A DNA stretch of 64,000 nucleotides from Parus major (taxonomy: Eukaryota > Chordata > Aves > Passeriformes > Paridae): assembly GCF_001522545.3 (NCBI RefSeq), contig NC_031769.1, positions 68,562,640-68,626,639 on the forward strand, in the 5' to 3' direction. The notes under the pieces are model-generated. The model saw nothing but the letters and a program-made list of their open reading frames with translations, had not been told where the DNA came from and ran no database searches. Below are positions 47,718-60,700 of the stretch, piece by piece. Made by a program: the position numbers and the translations under genes. Each line of letters starts with the position of its first letter. Position 1 is the stretch's first letter.

Positions 47718-50700
47718 TTGAAAAGCTCATGTTTAATATTGGATCACATGTTGTTGCCTGAGATGCAATCTGCTCACATATTCAGTTTTCCTCCTGCTTA
47801 AGGATTGTAATCATTGATATTTGATAAAACCCTGTGATACTATTATCATGCAAGTAGGGAAAAAAATGGGTCAAAGGGCACTGATTTTGGCTTATTTCGA
47901 TTGTAAGCAGAGGTTAATCAGGAACATACCAACTAGTTGTAGAACTAAATTCCTAGATTCCTAAATCTGCCCGAGTATTTTTTGCAGGTAACTGTGAGCA
48001 AAAGCCTTTTGAAAAGTAGCAGCCTTGCCTACTGAAAAATAAGCTTGGATAGACTGAGCTTTAAAGAGCTCAGGTATTAGCTGCCAAGAGAGCATGAAAG
48101 CAGGAGAAGTTTAAATGGCAGTGAGCTGTGCCACAGCAGAAGTGGGATGGGGCTTGGAACGAGTGTGATGCGATCTAAGGCTGGCTGTTCCTCACTTCAG
48201 GGAGGAAAGCAGCAGGTGGCAGAGTCTCCTGTAAGAGGGCTCGTCCCTGACAGGCCGGGGAGTGGAGGACAAGGGAAAGGCTCAGAACGACACCTGCAGT
48301 TGTCTATGACCTGGAAAATAGTCAATTCAAAAGGCAAATGACCTTTTTTCTTACAAGGTACAGAAAGATGGGGAGCAATTTGGACCTTTAGGGTACAAAT
48401 TAAACACCACAAATCACGGCATACCTACAGCATCACCACCAAAAACCTGTTGGTTTTGAGGTACCCTGCCTCAAACAGTACCAGTGGAAGCACTGCTTTC
48501 AGTAAAAGCATCAGCAGATCTGAAATCATGTTCCTTAATCTGTGTCACAGACCTCCCAGTCAAGACTTGGAAGGCTGCATGAAATTCACATACAGTTCAG
48601 TTTTAACTAACCCTGAAGAAAGCAAATGACTTTTCACAGGGGCCTGTGATATTATACCAAAGCCAACAGTTGTGCAGGTAAAATGGTAATGATGATCCTT
48701 TGCAACTTGAAACATAAATTTCAATCTTGCCAAAAACTTTAAATATAATTATTCCACTGATCAGAGTGAAGGCAAATAAGCCAGAACATCCAGAAGAGTC
48801 ACATACCAGAAAATGTTTTTCAAACACTAAGCCCAACCAAAGCAGTTTGAGTATTTTAGCAAGAAACCATAAAAAGATTATTTTTCATTCCTGTCAGGTC
48901 TCCAAGACTACAGCAACTCCTAAGCACCTCCACAACAGGACTTTTGTTCTGTGCAAGTCATTAGAAGAGATGCCTCAAGGAATTATGAGCAGACCACTCA
49001 TTTGGCTATCTTGATATTCATGGCTGAATTCCTCTCAGTTTTAACTCCTCCCAAGTCCTGGAGGGAAGCTAGCAGTATAAGGATAAAGAAAAGGATAAAG
49101 AAAAGCAAGAAATTTGATTGAAACAGCAGGACTGTCATTGGAACCACAGAACCTACCCTGATTCATAGTAAGGATGGGACAGGAGTTATCTTTCCACGAT
49201 GTTAAAGAACTAAGATCTCACCACAGGCAGCCTGAGAGAGCTCCGAGTACACAATACACTGACATCCTGCCTGGTGCAGAGACATCAAACCTTATTAAAT
49301 AAATACGCATAGCCACTTGCTTTGGATTCTGCAGTAAAGCTCTTTATCCCAATGCAATGGAAGGCATATGGAATAAATTACCATCAGAAGTTATAAAATA
49401 CCAGCTCATTATGGGACATAAAAGTACTTAGGGAGAAAAAAACCCTCTCTTCAGCTATACGGCTGATTAAGTTGCAAGTACTTAGTATTCCCCCCTGTTA
49501 GAAAAGTACAGCCAATAAAGTCTGCCTCTAAAGAGCGACTTAAGACATTACCAAAATAAGAGCAGGGAAAAGTGTTGACATAAGAAACACGTTCACTTCT
49601 GTGCAGCAGGTCTTATTTTTATTACTAATATTGGTTTGATGGAATGAAAACTTAAAATTCCTCGTGACCTGCATGGTGCAGGCAGCCTGGCCAGCTGGAG
49701 AGACTGCCTGCCCTGAGCCATCTTGGGTATTTGCCAGCAGTAAGAGAGGCTTAAGTTATTATTCAGTAGGAATAGTGTCGAAGTTTGAGACTTTTCAGAA
49801 GTGACTGAATTAACTCTGAGTGCCTAATTTAGGGATGCACTTTTCCTGCTACAGCTGGGCAGCTACAGAGGTCAGCATCCTCCTCTGCATACTGTTTGGT
49901 ATCCGGCCTGAGGCCAGCATTGCATCAGCCATACCACATCAGCTGTTCCTCGCAAGATGTCCCCAAGCCCTTTCAGACAAAACAGGCTGCATTAATTTCT
50001 TGCTTCTCTTTTTGACTGAGAGGCCTTAGGGACATCTCATGGTGAGTAGTTCAGCATGGAGAGCAGAGGAATGGCACGTAGGGGCCAGAGCTGTGACACG
50101 GCAGCTGCTGCTGGAGAGGATATGTAATCAAACCCACCCACGGCTTTCAGCAAGTCATTTCAGGAACAAGATATTTCACACACTAATATTCTGTGAGTAT
50201 CAATTCTTGTATGCATTGGAGAAAAGGAACACACAAAAACCACCATTCCGTTCTGAAGATTTTGATGTCCCCATCTTCCACTTGGGAAAGCTGGGCTATT
50301 TCCTAGCTGGTGAGGGGAAGCCAGCAGGGTGGGTGGCAGCCTAAGTTCACACCCAGAGCACGATCCTCACCACCCCACTGAACCAAAACAAGAACACCTC
50401 ATCCCACCTTGCCTGTGAACCTGCAAATCAAAGCTCAGCACTGGTCCTGCCTAAATATAAGTGCAGAGAGCCTTCAATCAGCTCAAAACACCGAAAGCCC
50501 TTGAGTGTATTTGCCCACCTTTTGCAAAACTATGCCACAATTGCTGTTGCTGAAACCTTACTGCCAGATCATTCTGCAGATTTCTACTTCTGCTCTGGCC
50601 TTTCATTAAATACAGATGAAGCTACTTCCTGCAATGTTTTTGAAGCTTTTCAGTCATGTAAGGCTGCTTCCCCTTTCATTCTTGTCAAACTAAGGACAGC

Positions 50701-50764
50701 AGTGATGACTTCAGGCAAGCCCCAGTGCAATGAGATGTATAAAAATAAAGCAGCAAGTTCGACT

Positions 50765-50803
50765 AAAAAAAAGAAAAGAAAAAAAAAAAGAAAAAAAAAA
50801 GGG
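50765..50803 (+). repeat. Uninterrupted purine tract, 39 nt
   Basis: Only A and G from 50765 to 50803, mostly A runs separated by single G, ending in GGG. A second A-rich block follows after a short gap. It resembles a degraded simple repeat or poly-A tail, but no retroelement body is recognised beside it. Confidence 0.85.
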
Positions 50804-53800
50804 TGGCAAAGGAAGAAAAAAAAAATACAAGTAAAACCTCAAACTGTTGTATTGCTCTCTTTTTTTATTTGAAACTTACAAAGAAAACCTACACATTTAT
50901 TAGAAGTATTTTCTTCTTGTCCACACCGCCGTAATTTAGGAACAAAGGCACAGAATTAGCAGGTTTTATATTCAAGTAAGACCAAGGATCCAGCTCACAG
51001 TCCCTACGAGCAGGCTGCTTTTACTAAAGTAACAGACCAAGAATACATATTAAAGTTTCACCTGGCAAATCATTCCAAACTCAGCAACTGAATTTATGTA
51101 CTCAAATCTACTTAGATTCTTGAAGATTCCTACAAGATTTAACACAAGGCCACAGATTGATTCTGTACTATTTGGTCAAGGAGGGACTTAGTCACCATTA
51201 TACTGTTCTTAAGGGCATGTAACTATCAGCACAGTTCCATAGCTTCGTTATTATACTCCTCATTTTGCTGCACTCTGTATGAGTGCTGGGGGAACCTCTG
51301 AAGTAAAGTTTCCTTTGGGAATTAGCAGTTCAAGCCCTACTACTTGAAGGCTGTTACCTTTTCACCTCAGAAAGAAAAACAGACTCTAAATGATGGATTT
51401 TACTGAACTGTGCTAAACTCATCCTTTTCTTTAAGGAAACATTCACTGAGACAAAACTGGTAGAGTAGAACACAGACAAGCCTTTAGCCTTTGTGGAGTC
51501 ATTCAAACATGTTTCTCCTACTTTACAGGAAGATCACCCTCAAAATTAAAAGCAAGCATTGCCACTACATGCTATGATACAATAAAACATAGTTAATAGT
51601 TTTATAGCCATAATCTTGCCTTCCACTTCAGAGTAAATCCTCACTGGAGGAAAGGTTTTTATGTATTTCATAATTCAGAAAATATCTCTCTTTCCCCACT
51701 GAGACAGAGTTCAGTCTTTGTTCACTTTATCATTCCCTTTATCTTGTTCTCAACAAGACTCACAGCCTTGACACAGGAGCCCTAAAACCATGGTATCAAC
51801 ACTTCAAAGGATATCACAGGCAATACGTAACAAAAATTACTTCTCTGAAAAGCTTTTCTATCAAGTGTCATGTATATCCGTGGAAGATGGCTGCAATACC
51901 TCTAATGTCAAAAACTAGGTATCAAAGTATATAGGCATATATAAGCAAAAGCTTCTGAAGAAAAAACTAACAGTGATTCAGCAGAATTCATTGAGGAGTC
52001 ATTGTTAACCAGCACAACTCCTACACTAGGATGACCTAATAAAGGCAACAGGCTAAAGCAGGATATGCAGCAGTGGACAGGACACTATTTGCAATTAAAA
52101 GCAAGCACGAACATTGGAAATTCATCTGGATTACTATGTAGAGACAGCAAACACAAAGCCTTGGAATGCAATTGTTCTGATTGTAACAAGTGAACTCCAG
52201 ATCTAGCTGCTACAAGGTTATTTTGACAGATTTTAAAGTTCCGTTTGTAAAAGCAAATGTCCATAAACATGGACTCACCTTCAACAAACTGAAAACCCAC
52301 CTATTCTTAAACTCTTCACTCCATCTATCCCTACAGACTGCTCCTGCAGTTGAAACACGGGTCCTTCACATTCAAACTCTCAGACCTATGCATCCCCATT
52401 CACTTCACTTGTCTGCAAGAAATCCAAGCAAGTTACCATGCAGTCAGGGTTTTTTACTTCAGCAAAATAAAGGCACACTTGATATCCAAACTTCTGCTAG
52501 CATTAAAAATATAATGGAGATGCAGGCTGAATTCTGTTGTTTTGTTCTAATATCTCATTTTAAAGAAAGCTTATAAAACTGAGAGTCACCCGCTTTCCAG
52601 TAGCAAAACTCAATACCAACTCCTTTGGGAAAGAACCATATGTCACTTCTCCAAGGAGAAATAACTGAAATATCCTGAAAATGTACCATCAAGGAAAAAA
52701 ATGTCATCTTCCTCCTGTACTTTAACAAAGTTGCAAAAAGCTGCAGTATCAGTCTAGAGGCTTCCAGGAAGTCTTATCTAAAACAGCTTTCCCATCTTGA
52801 ACCTAAGATTCATTTAAGGAAGCTACTGACTAAGTTCTTTAGTGACACAATCTATCAAGTATTTTTGCTCAAAGTAAATTTAAAACAGAATTTATACTGG
52901 GAAGACTTGTGGTAAAATCTGGTCAAATTCCTTACATGCATTTCTTTAAAAGAATAGTTTAGCAACACATTTCAAGTCATCCCTTATTAAGATGACCTCA
53001 AAAAACTCCACTTTCAAGTTTTACAGTTGTATGCACTGATATTAAAGAGGTGAAAATGTAATAGATGGGGCCAAAAAAAAAAAGAAAGTCTTACAAACTC
53101 ATCAGGTACTTGCCATGACTTCTAGGACAGCATGTACAGCTTCTCTAGGATGGGACCCAATGAATGCTCGTCTGATCTTTCCTCTTTCTTCCTAATTCAG
53201 CTAAATAAAATGCTGGAAATGCACTTTTTTCTGATGAAGTCATGCAAAAATTGGATTCTACTTGTTATACTCCCAATGCACAAGAAAGCCACAAACACAG
53301 TAAAATTCCTGGCATCCCAAAGGATACTTATCCTGTCTAAAGCAATTGCTGTATTGGCAAAAGCTCTGAGCTAACCAACTGTTTTAGGCAAAGCTTGAGT
53401 CTTGATGGAATTGAAGAGCAAAATTACACTGAAGTTAACAGCAGCTTTCAGGTTTTATCAGTGTTAGATGCTCAACATGAGGCATGGAAATGCAAGTTCA
53501 AAATAACCACTTGAACGCATACTCCTCTGAGAAGGAAGAATGACAGCCCCTGGCAGAATTTCATCTCTATGTCTTAGTACTACAACAGGAAGATAGGAAT
53601 CCATGCTCCTTATCAGCAGAAGTTGAGCAAATCCCCACACACTCTTGGATGTACCTGCCTTGCCCCAAGGATGGAAGATGTGGGTAGTCAAACATTTTTA
53701 AAAAGCTACAGAGGAACACATGCATGCTAGGTCAAGAATTGTTTTGTATGAACTTCTTAAAAGTTACATAACACAAATGTCATATTTCAATGTATTTTAG

Positions 53801-56800
53801 ACAAATTCTATCAACTGCAAATTGATTAAGCTATTTTTTGTGTTAAAGTACAGTAATTTTCTCCTTGTTCTTTCATCAGAAGAAACAAGTCAGACATCCT
53901 ACATACCTAAAAGCATGTAGTAATCTAAATTCTTGTTAAGGTACAACATTTTAAGTATGTCACTTCCTACCACTGTAACAGCATTGTTGCACAGATCAAA
54001 ATCTAAACTCAGGGTTTATCGTAGGACCAAACTGATAAGCAGCTTATGTCAAAACAATTCTGTAGAGTATTGCAAGGCTACTGGTAGCACATCTCAACTA
54101 CATCTAGTTTAAAAATATCTGTGATATGAAATGATACTGAAAAATGTATAATTTGTCCAGTCAAGTCCCTCCAAAGTTTAGCCCTGCAAAGAGAAGGCCA
54201 GAATGCTGGATTTGGAATTGGCAACATCTACAATCAAAAGCCACAATACCTCATAAATAAAAAGAGAGGAACTCATAGGTAAAGATTGAGTGACTGCTTC
54301 AAACTGCACAGAGAAATACAAAAGCCAGAAGAAACAGCATAAGCATTTAGTCAGAGACTTATCTGTCATTTAAAATTCAGCTTCATTAACATGAGATTTC
54401 CAAGCTCTTGCTAGAAGGAATTCTGGCTGACCTTTTAATCCAATCTGACTCCATCATATCAGCCAGCATGTTCACAACTTGCTAGGTAAGCTTAGCTCAT
54501 ACACGTTATGTCTGTACCTTGGCTTCTTTTCCTATGTTCTAGTCATCAGTATTTGTACGTGCATGTGATTTTATGTAGTGTGTTCATACAAACCTTTTTT
54601 TAAGGAGCTAGTCAGAGCAATAACAGTTTTGGTTCTGACTTCAGTAAGCAGGCACAGAGTACATACTCAGCTGAAAGTGAGAGCTGCAACAAGCCACAAG
54701 GACACTCTCATTTGCCTTTTTCTCCCTCTCCTACAACACTGTAGAGACCGTTCCTAACACCACCCTTAACAGCCCTTCTTTTTAACTTCTCTCTTATCAG
54801 CAGGAGCAGCTTCAAAGAATCACACAGAAGCCTGGATGATGAAAAAGGAGAGACAGAATTTGCAGACACCCTTGGAAAGCCTCACTACCTGGATTTCTGC
54901 CTGCTTATAGCCATCCACCTTGTTTCCTTGCTAAAGAACACAGACTCTTTGATTCACGCTAACTTGACTTCAATCATTCAAGTGTTTTCTTTTTTTCAAA
55001 TTTACATGACAAAGGTTGGATTATGCTGATATACATTAAACATGTATGTCAGCAGCAAAATTCTATACCTCAGATCACATTCCTGAGGGAAAAAAACAAA
55101 CAAAACAGAAGGAAAGCTGATTTTATAAAGTGTGAAGAAGGAAACAGTGGGGAGAGATATGCATCATGAAGAAACATGAAAGGGAACATTTTCTCAATGC
55201 TTTTCTACCCTTGGATACAGGCAGAGAAGATTTATCACATGCCCACAGATATCAGGTTTGACACAGTTTCTTCTCTTTCCTACCTCAGAGACTAGAAGTA
55301 ACTGGATAGCATATGGGAATTGTCTAGGAGTGCACATCATACGGTTTTATTACAAAGGAGAGGAAAAAAACAGAAGAGATTGGCTTTTTCCATTCCCTTT
55401 TAAAATTAAATCAACTATCACACATCTGAGTCATCTCCAAACCCATCGGTTTTCTGTCCAAAGCACTCCATGGGTCTGTGAAAGAATAATCACAAGTACT
55501 AGCTCATAAACCTGACTACAGTCTGAAGTTTCTTCTTTGATGCTATATATCCCTGTAGGAAAAATGTTGAAAACTCCCACACCCATAGCAAGAGCAGGAA
55601 AAGGCCTGTAGAAAGGTCCAGTTTTACCAAGTACACAGTTTGATTTAGAGTTCCTGAAGCTTCAGGAAGTTATCTAGGAAAAATCAAAACAAGTTCATAA
55701 ATTTCAGCTTTGACAGAAAAGTGAGTGTGATAAAAAGAACCTCAGAACCTTAAATTCATCAGAGAACCACTTTAACTCTGGTTCATGATAATTTTAGAAA
55801 GAGATCCATAAATACCCACCATGAGTACTTTGTACAACATTAGTAGGACCAACTTGAAGCTGGGGCTACTTGTCACTTTTCTCATCTCACTGAAAATACT
55901 CAGACAATTCTGAAAAGCCCATCTACATATGAGAGCACCCCATCCCGAAAGTCAAGAATCATCTCTACTGGCATTTGAATCCAAGACCTCTCAATACCAC
56001 AAGAGCAGTCCAGCTGAACAGTGTTCAGGATAATACACAGCACAACTAAGTCCATTTAAGTATATTGATTGTGGTCAGATCATAATAGTATTTCATTTTG
56101 CTACCCTAGAAATGAATGCTTTCTCTAACACTGGAAAAAATATTGTGGCTACCCAGAGACACAGTAGTTAAACTGTTTACTTTGAAAAAAGCTGCGCAAC
56201 TGAAACTGTTCTATCCTTCACCCTTGCCTAATGCTAGCATCTAAAAACAAACAAAAAGCCCCCAACAAAACCAAAACCATTCCCCTCCAGAGCACATCCT
56301 TTGAAAGTTCAGCACATCTTAATCTTATTAAAACTGTATTGAACCCTCCACCCTGTAATCAGGGGGAAAACCGAAAATATGTTAAGATGTCATTTAAATA
56401 GCCTCTCCATTTTGACCCACCTACTCTTGCTGACCAATTGTATTAAGTGCCTGGCTCCTTACAGAGGAAGGGATCGAATTATATTTGTCTTTATGAAAGC
56501 CATTTCACAGGTCACCTCCATGCAGTGGAATGCAAATGGCCAGGACTTTATGACCATAGATCCTAATGGCAGAAATCCCCTCCAGTACTATCTCACCTGA
56601 ACAGAGAGGAGGAAACAACAAACAGTGGATCAAAATCCCCTCATTTACCTCCTCTTCCCAAAGATCTACTGTGTGAATGGACACAGCCACACAGCAGATC
56701 TCTGGAAATCACATCCACAAAAGGATCAGTATTAAATCTCTTATCTTTAAAACACACATGAAGCTTTGCTCTGAGAAAAACCACAGGAAAGGTCTGTGAT

Positions 56801-57436
56801 GCTCTCTCATTCACAAACATTTGCAGGATTAAGTTTTAAAAGCATTTGGACAGATATTGAAAAGAATCCTTCCCAAAATACTATCATTTTGATTCCTCTG
56901 CCCACTCACCCTCCTTTGAGGGAGAACTGAGACTCCTGAAGACTTTTTCTTTTTTGACACTTTCTATTTATGTTCCAAATATCTTCATCTCCACCTCAGC
57001 AAGAAAGGAAAGGAAGAGGCCAAGGACATATTACACTTGCAGCACTTTAATTTATAATATCACAGGAACAAAAATGTATTCAGTGAAATTTATTAGTAGG
57101 AGCAAAACCATAATTAATTTTAATTACAAACTATTTACTTTGCATATGGGAAGCATGTTGGGTATAAAATGCCAAACATCGTCAACCTCCAAAAGAACAT
57201 AATTTTATTATACTTCAGATCAGTATAACTCACATGTTTTGAATTTTTTTTTAATGGCAGTTTCATATACAGGATTGCTATCTTAACAGATTTAATGAGA
57301 TATTCTAATTTCTAGGCATTTAAACTAGCATATAATTTCTAGATAACTAGACCACAGTCAGCTACATAAGGATAGTAAGACTAAACTGAAACACCGTAAA
57401 ATTATTCAATGTAACATTTTTGATGAAAAATAATCA

Positions 57437-57735
57437 AATCATGGAATTGAATGTACTGAGTTGGAAGGGACCCATCAGGATAGGATCCTCAAGTCCAACT
57501 CCTGGCCCTGCATAGAACGCCTCAGGACTCACACCATGTGTCCTAGAGCTTTGTCCAAACACTTCTTGAACTCTGCTAGGCTTGCTTCTCTGACCACTTC
57601 CCTGGGGAGCCTGTTCCAGTGCCTCAATGCTCAGGGAGAAGAACCTTTTCCCAGTATCCAACCCTGTCCTGAGAAAAGGCTTTCCCTGGCTGGGACACCA
57701 AGCAGAGAACCTACAGTCTCTACCACCAGCAGAAC
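57437..57735 (-). mobile_element. CR1 3' fragment
   Basis: The plus strand reads TGGAATTGAATG, GAGTTGGAAGGGACCCATCA, CAAGTCCAACTCCTGGCCCT and CACTTCCCTGGGGAGCCTGT, then CCAGTGCCTCAATGCTC. This is the reverse complement of a CR1 3' region of the type common in birds. About 300 bases are retained. It has the same orientation as PHLPP1. The outer edge (high coordinate) is approximate. Confidence 0.9.
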
Positions 57736-60700
57736 CACCTCCAAAACTTGAGGAATCAAATGCTTGGCAACATAAGAAAAAGGCAGCCAGTCATCAGGAT
57801 CCGCTTTCAGCTTCAAGGTACACTGGCATCTATATTTTGGTTTTGTTATCAAACCTAGATGAGAAGAAGGCAGCTTGAGAATAGTTTTACACCATGGAAC
57901 ATCCACAAAAATGTAATGGGAAGTAGGAAGGAGAGGGAGAATTGCCCCATCAATGCAGGAAAACATTTCCCCTTATTGCCCCAGTTTGTCTTGCTCAACA
58001 TTCTACTCTGAGTTTTTGTAGTGGCCTCCTGCTGGTTTTTGAAGAAAATATGCCAGTGACCCAGAATGTAATTAAGGGAAAGGAACTGTGCAGTTTACCT
58101 CATCCAATTTGCATTTTGCATACTAACTCATAGCATGAAAAGCTGTTTAGACATACACTTTCTTTTGCTGCTCTACTGAACTATTTGTTATTACAATTGT
58201 TAATATAATGTGAGAACTCACTAGGTGAGTTTAAAAACACTTTGATTCACATTTACCTTAATCATCTTTTTCCTGCAAAAGCATAGAGTTGTTTAAACTT
58301 CACAAGCAGAGAGGCATTGAGCAAGCATAGCAACTGTACCCAAACATTTATTACAACTTGTCATTTCAGCAATTCTTGGCCAGTTGCTTTACCCTATAAT
58401 CACTTTCTTTTCACCCCCTTGAAATGCTTTCGCTAATACTTTGCCTCAGGTTTTGCCACTTCCAGGGCAGAGATCACCACTGTGTCCACAAGTTGGCTTC
58501 AGCAGTGGTTCATGTGCTCCCCCAGCAATGACATTAACAGATCAAAGTCCTGTTAGGAAGGCTTATCCCATAAACCAAGAACATAGTTACTTAACATGGC
58601 AGAGATCACTTCCCTGAAGTTACCTGAAGTTAAATTCATGGTAAAAATTATACTAAACATACTACTAGACCAATATCCAACCTGGAACCAGGAGTGCCAG
58701 ATCAGTCTCTGAGCGCTTGACAAAATTCTACATTTGAAATAAACTAGGGAAAACTTGTCCTAATCAAGTGTAGGGAAAAGGCCCTCAAATTTGTAGGACA
58801 CCACTGAGGAATGCTGGCTGGCATATTCTAACATTCAGTAATTGCACAAGAAGTCAATCAGAACTTGCTATGGAAATGAAACTGGCCACTCTTCTCCAAA
58901 AAATAGGCTTTGCTTGAATTTGAACCTAGAGACTTCAAGATTTGAGCTCCAAGGACGCAATGACTTAGCAGCTGTCACAGAGGTCTTGTCTTACTGAACC
59001 ATCAAGTACAGACTGAGGACTTCATGTGGTTTCAAAATCCTTCGGAACTTTGGAGTATCTTTGGAAAATAAACTCATCAATCCACCAGAACCTAATCACT
59101 GTAGGAAACATAACTTTTTAACAATTTATTTTTTTAACTGAGAAACTTTTTTCTTCTAAGTCCAGTGTGAAAGAGCTATTGGTCTTACCAGCTTAAATTG
59201 AAACTGTCAAATCTATAAAACTTAATTTTAAACTAAGACCATAGATCACTTATGAAGAAGGCTGTACTGCTATACTGAAATTTTGAGGTGTTTTGTACTA
59301 GAAGCAGTTAATTCATAATGAACAAAGATGATCTCTTCCAAGACATTTAAAGCTAATGCAAAAAAGACATTCTGAATCCATATGTGCTATTAAGTTTTCA
59401 CCACATAGAATCCAATGCATGGAAAGAAAATTCTCATGTTGCCTCAGTAAAGTTTGCTAGTGGAGAATGTGGAAATTATCTGAGAGCACTCAAGGCCTGA
59501 GCAAGGCCTCGGGAAATGGGATTGAAACCCAAACTCCTGATCTCTTGCTCTTCTTGACTTCTAATTTTATGCATTGTTTACCATTTGGTGTGGGGAGAGA
59601 AAAAGGAAAGAAAACACAAGCACAAAATTACTTCTAAATCTTTCTATGTAAGCTGCAAGCAGAGCAGCTGTGTTCATCAAACACTCATTATAGGGGGGAA
59701 AAAATAGTTTTGGAACAAAGTAAATACAATTCAATACTTGAAGTTAGACATCAAAATCTATTTTTGCAAACTTCACAGTCCTAACTAGGTTATCACAATG
59801 ATAACCCCGGTACAATAGCTAAGGACTACATTTACATTTCTTGGAAACAGCTGCAACAGTGAGTTTCCCAGTGACTAAATATAATCTTCCCAGAGATGCA
59901 TCAGACAGGCTCATAACTCTTCTGTAAAGGAAACCTGCTGAAAGGTAAAAATGTGACAACAGCAGTTTTAGAGGGGGATCTTGCCAAGAAGATCACAATA
60001 ATGAAAAAAGTGCATTCAAGAAATCTGTCCTTTCAAAGCATGGGACTCTTTATCAAGTCACCTTCAGCTTTATCTACACAATCCAAATAAAAGGATTCTG
60101 GTTGAATAAGGCCATTATTTGGTCTACTCTTCTAAATTTCTCCTTAAGATAAAGGACAGCAATGCTCCAAGGCAACGCTAAATTTATTATTTAATGAAAA
60201 TAAAAGTGGAAGAGAACACATTTAAGACACATTTCTCTGAGGTATATTACTGAAAGATAAAAGATGCTATCAAGAACAAGACTTATCCAGAACAGCATAG
60301 ATAGCTTCTTCCTGCAGTTGTACCTTTGACAAAAACAAAGAACATACCAGGCTGGAAAACTGGGAATGCTACAAGTTCTAAGGCTGCTGCGTGCTTTTCA
60401 CCTAATCACCATGTCTCTCTGGTATATTGTCTTGTTGCGAGGTTTAAAAAACCTGCACACTTTCTACAGGAGAAGCATAAAGCCACAATACCACTAATTC
60501 ACAAAAGACAACTTCAATTTATTAAAATTACATTGCTATGACCAACTCACATATTTATATAAGTTGAGTTGCTGTCTTCTTGAGAGTTAGCCAGCACTGC
60601 AGGGTAGCAGACCAGAAGTCACAGTATAAAGAGGACAAGCCAAAAGCGTTACACCATTCTCTAGAAAAAAGTACATTCAATCTTTATTATTATTGATTTA

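Noticed and set aside
52190..52576. 128-residue plus-strand ORF
   Set aside because: No recognisable domain. Sits in a long intron without coding signals.
57434..57966. Overlapping ORFs on both strands
   Set aside because: They largely cover a CR1 3' fragment, which is non-coding.
59788..59806. Short inverted repeat GGTTATC / GATAACC
   Set aside because: A 7-bp stem is expected many times by chance in a window of this size.
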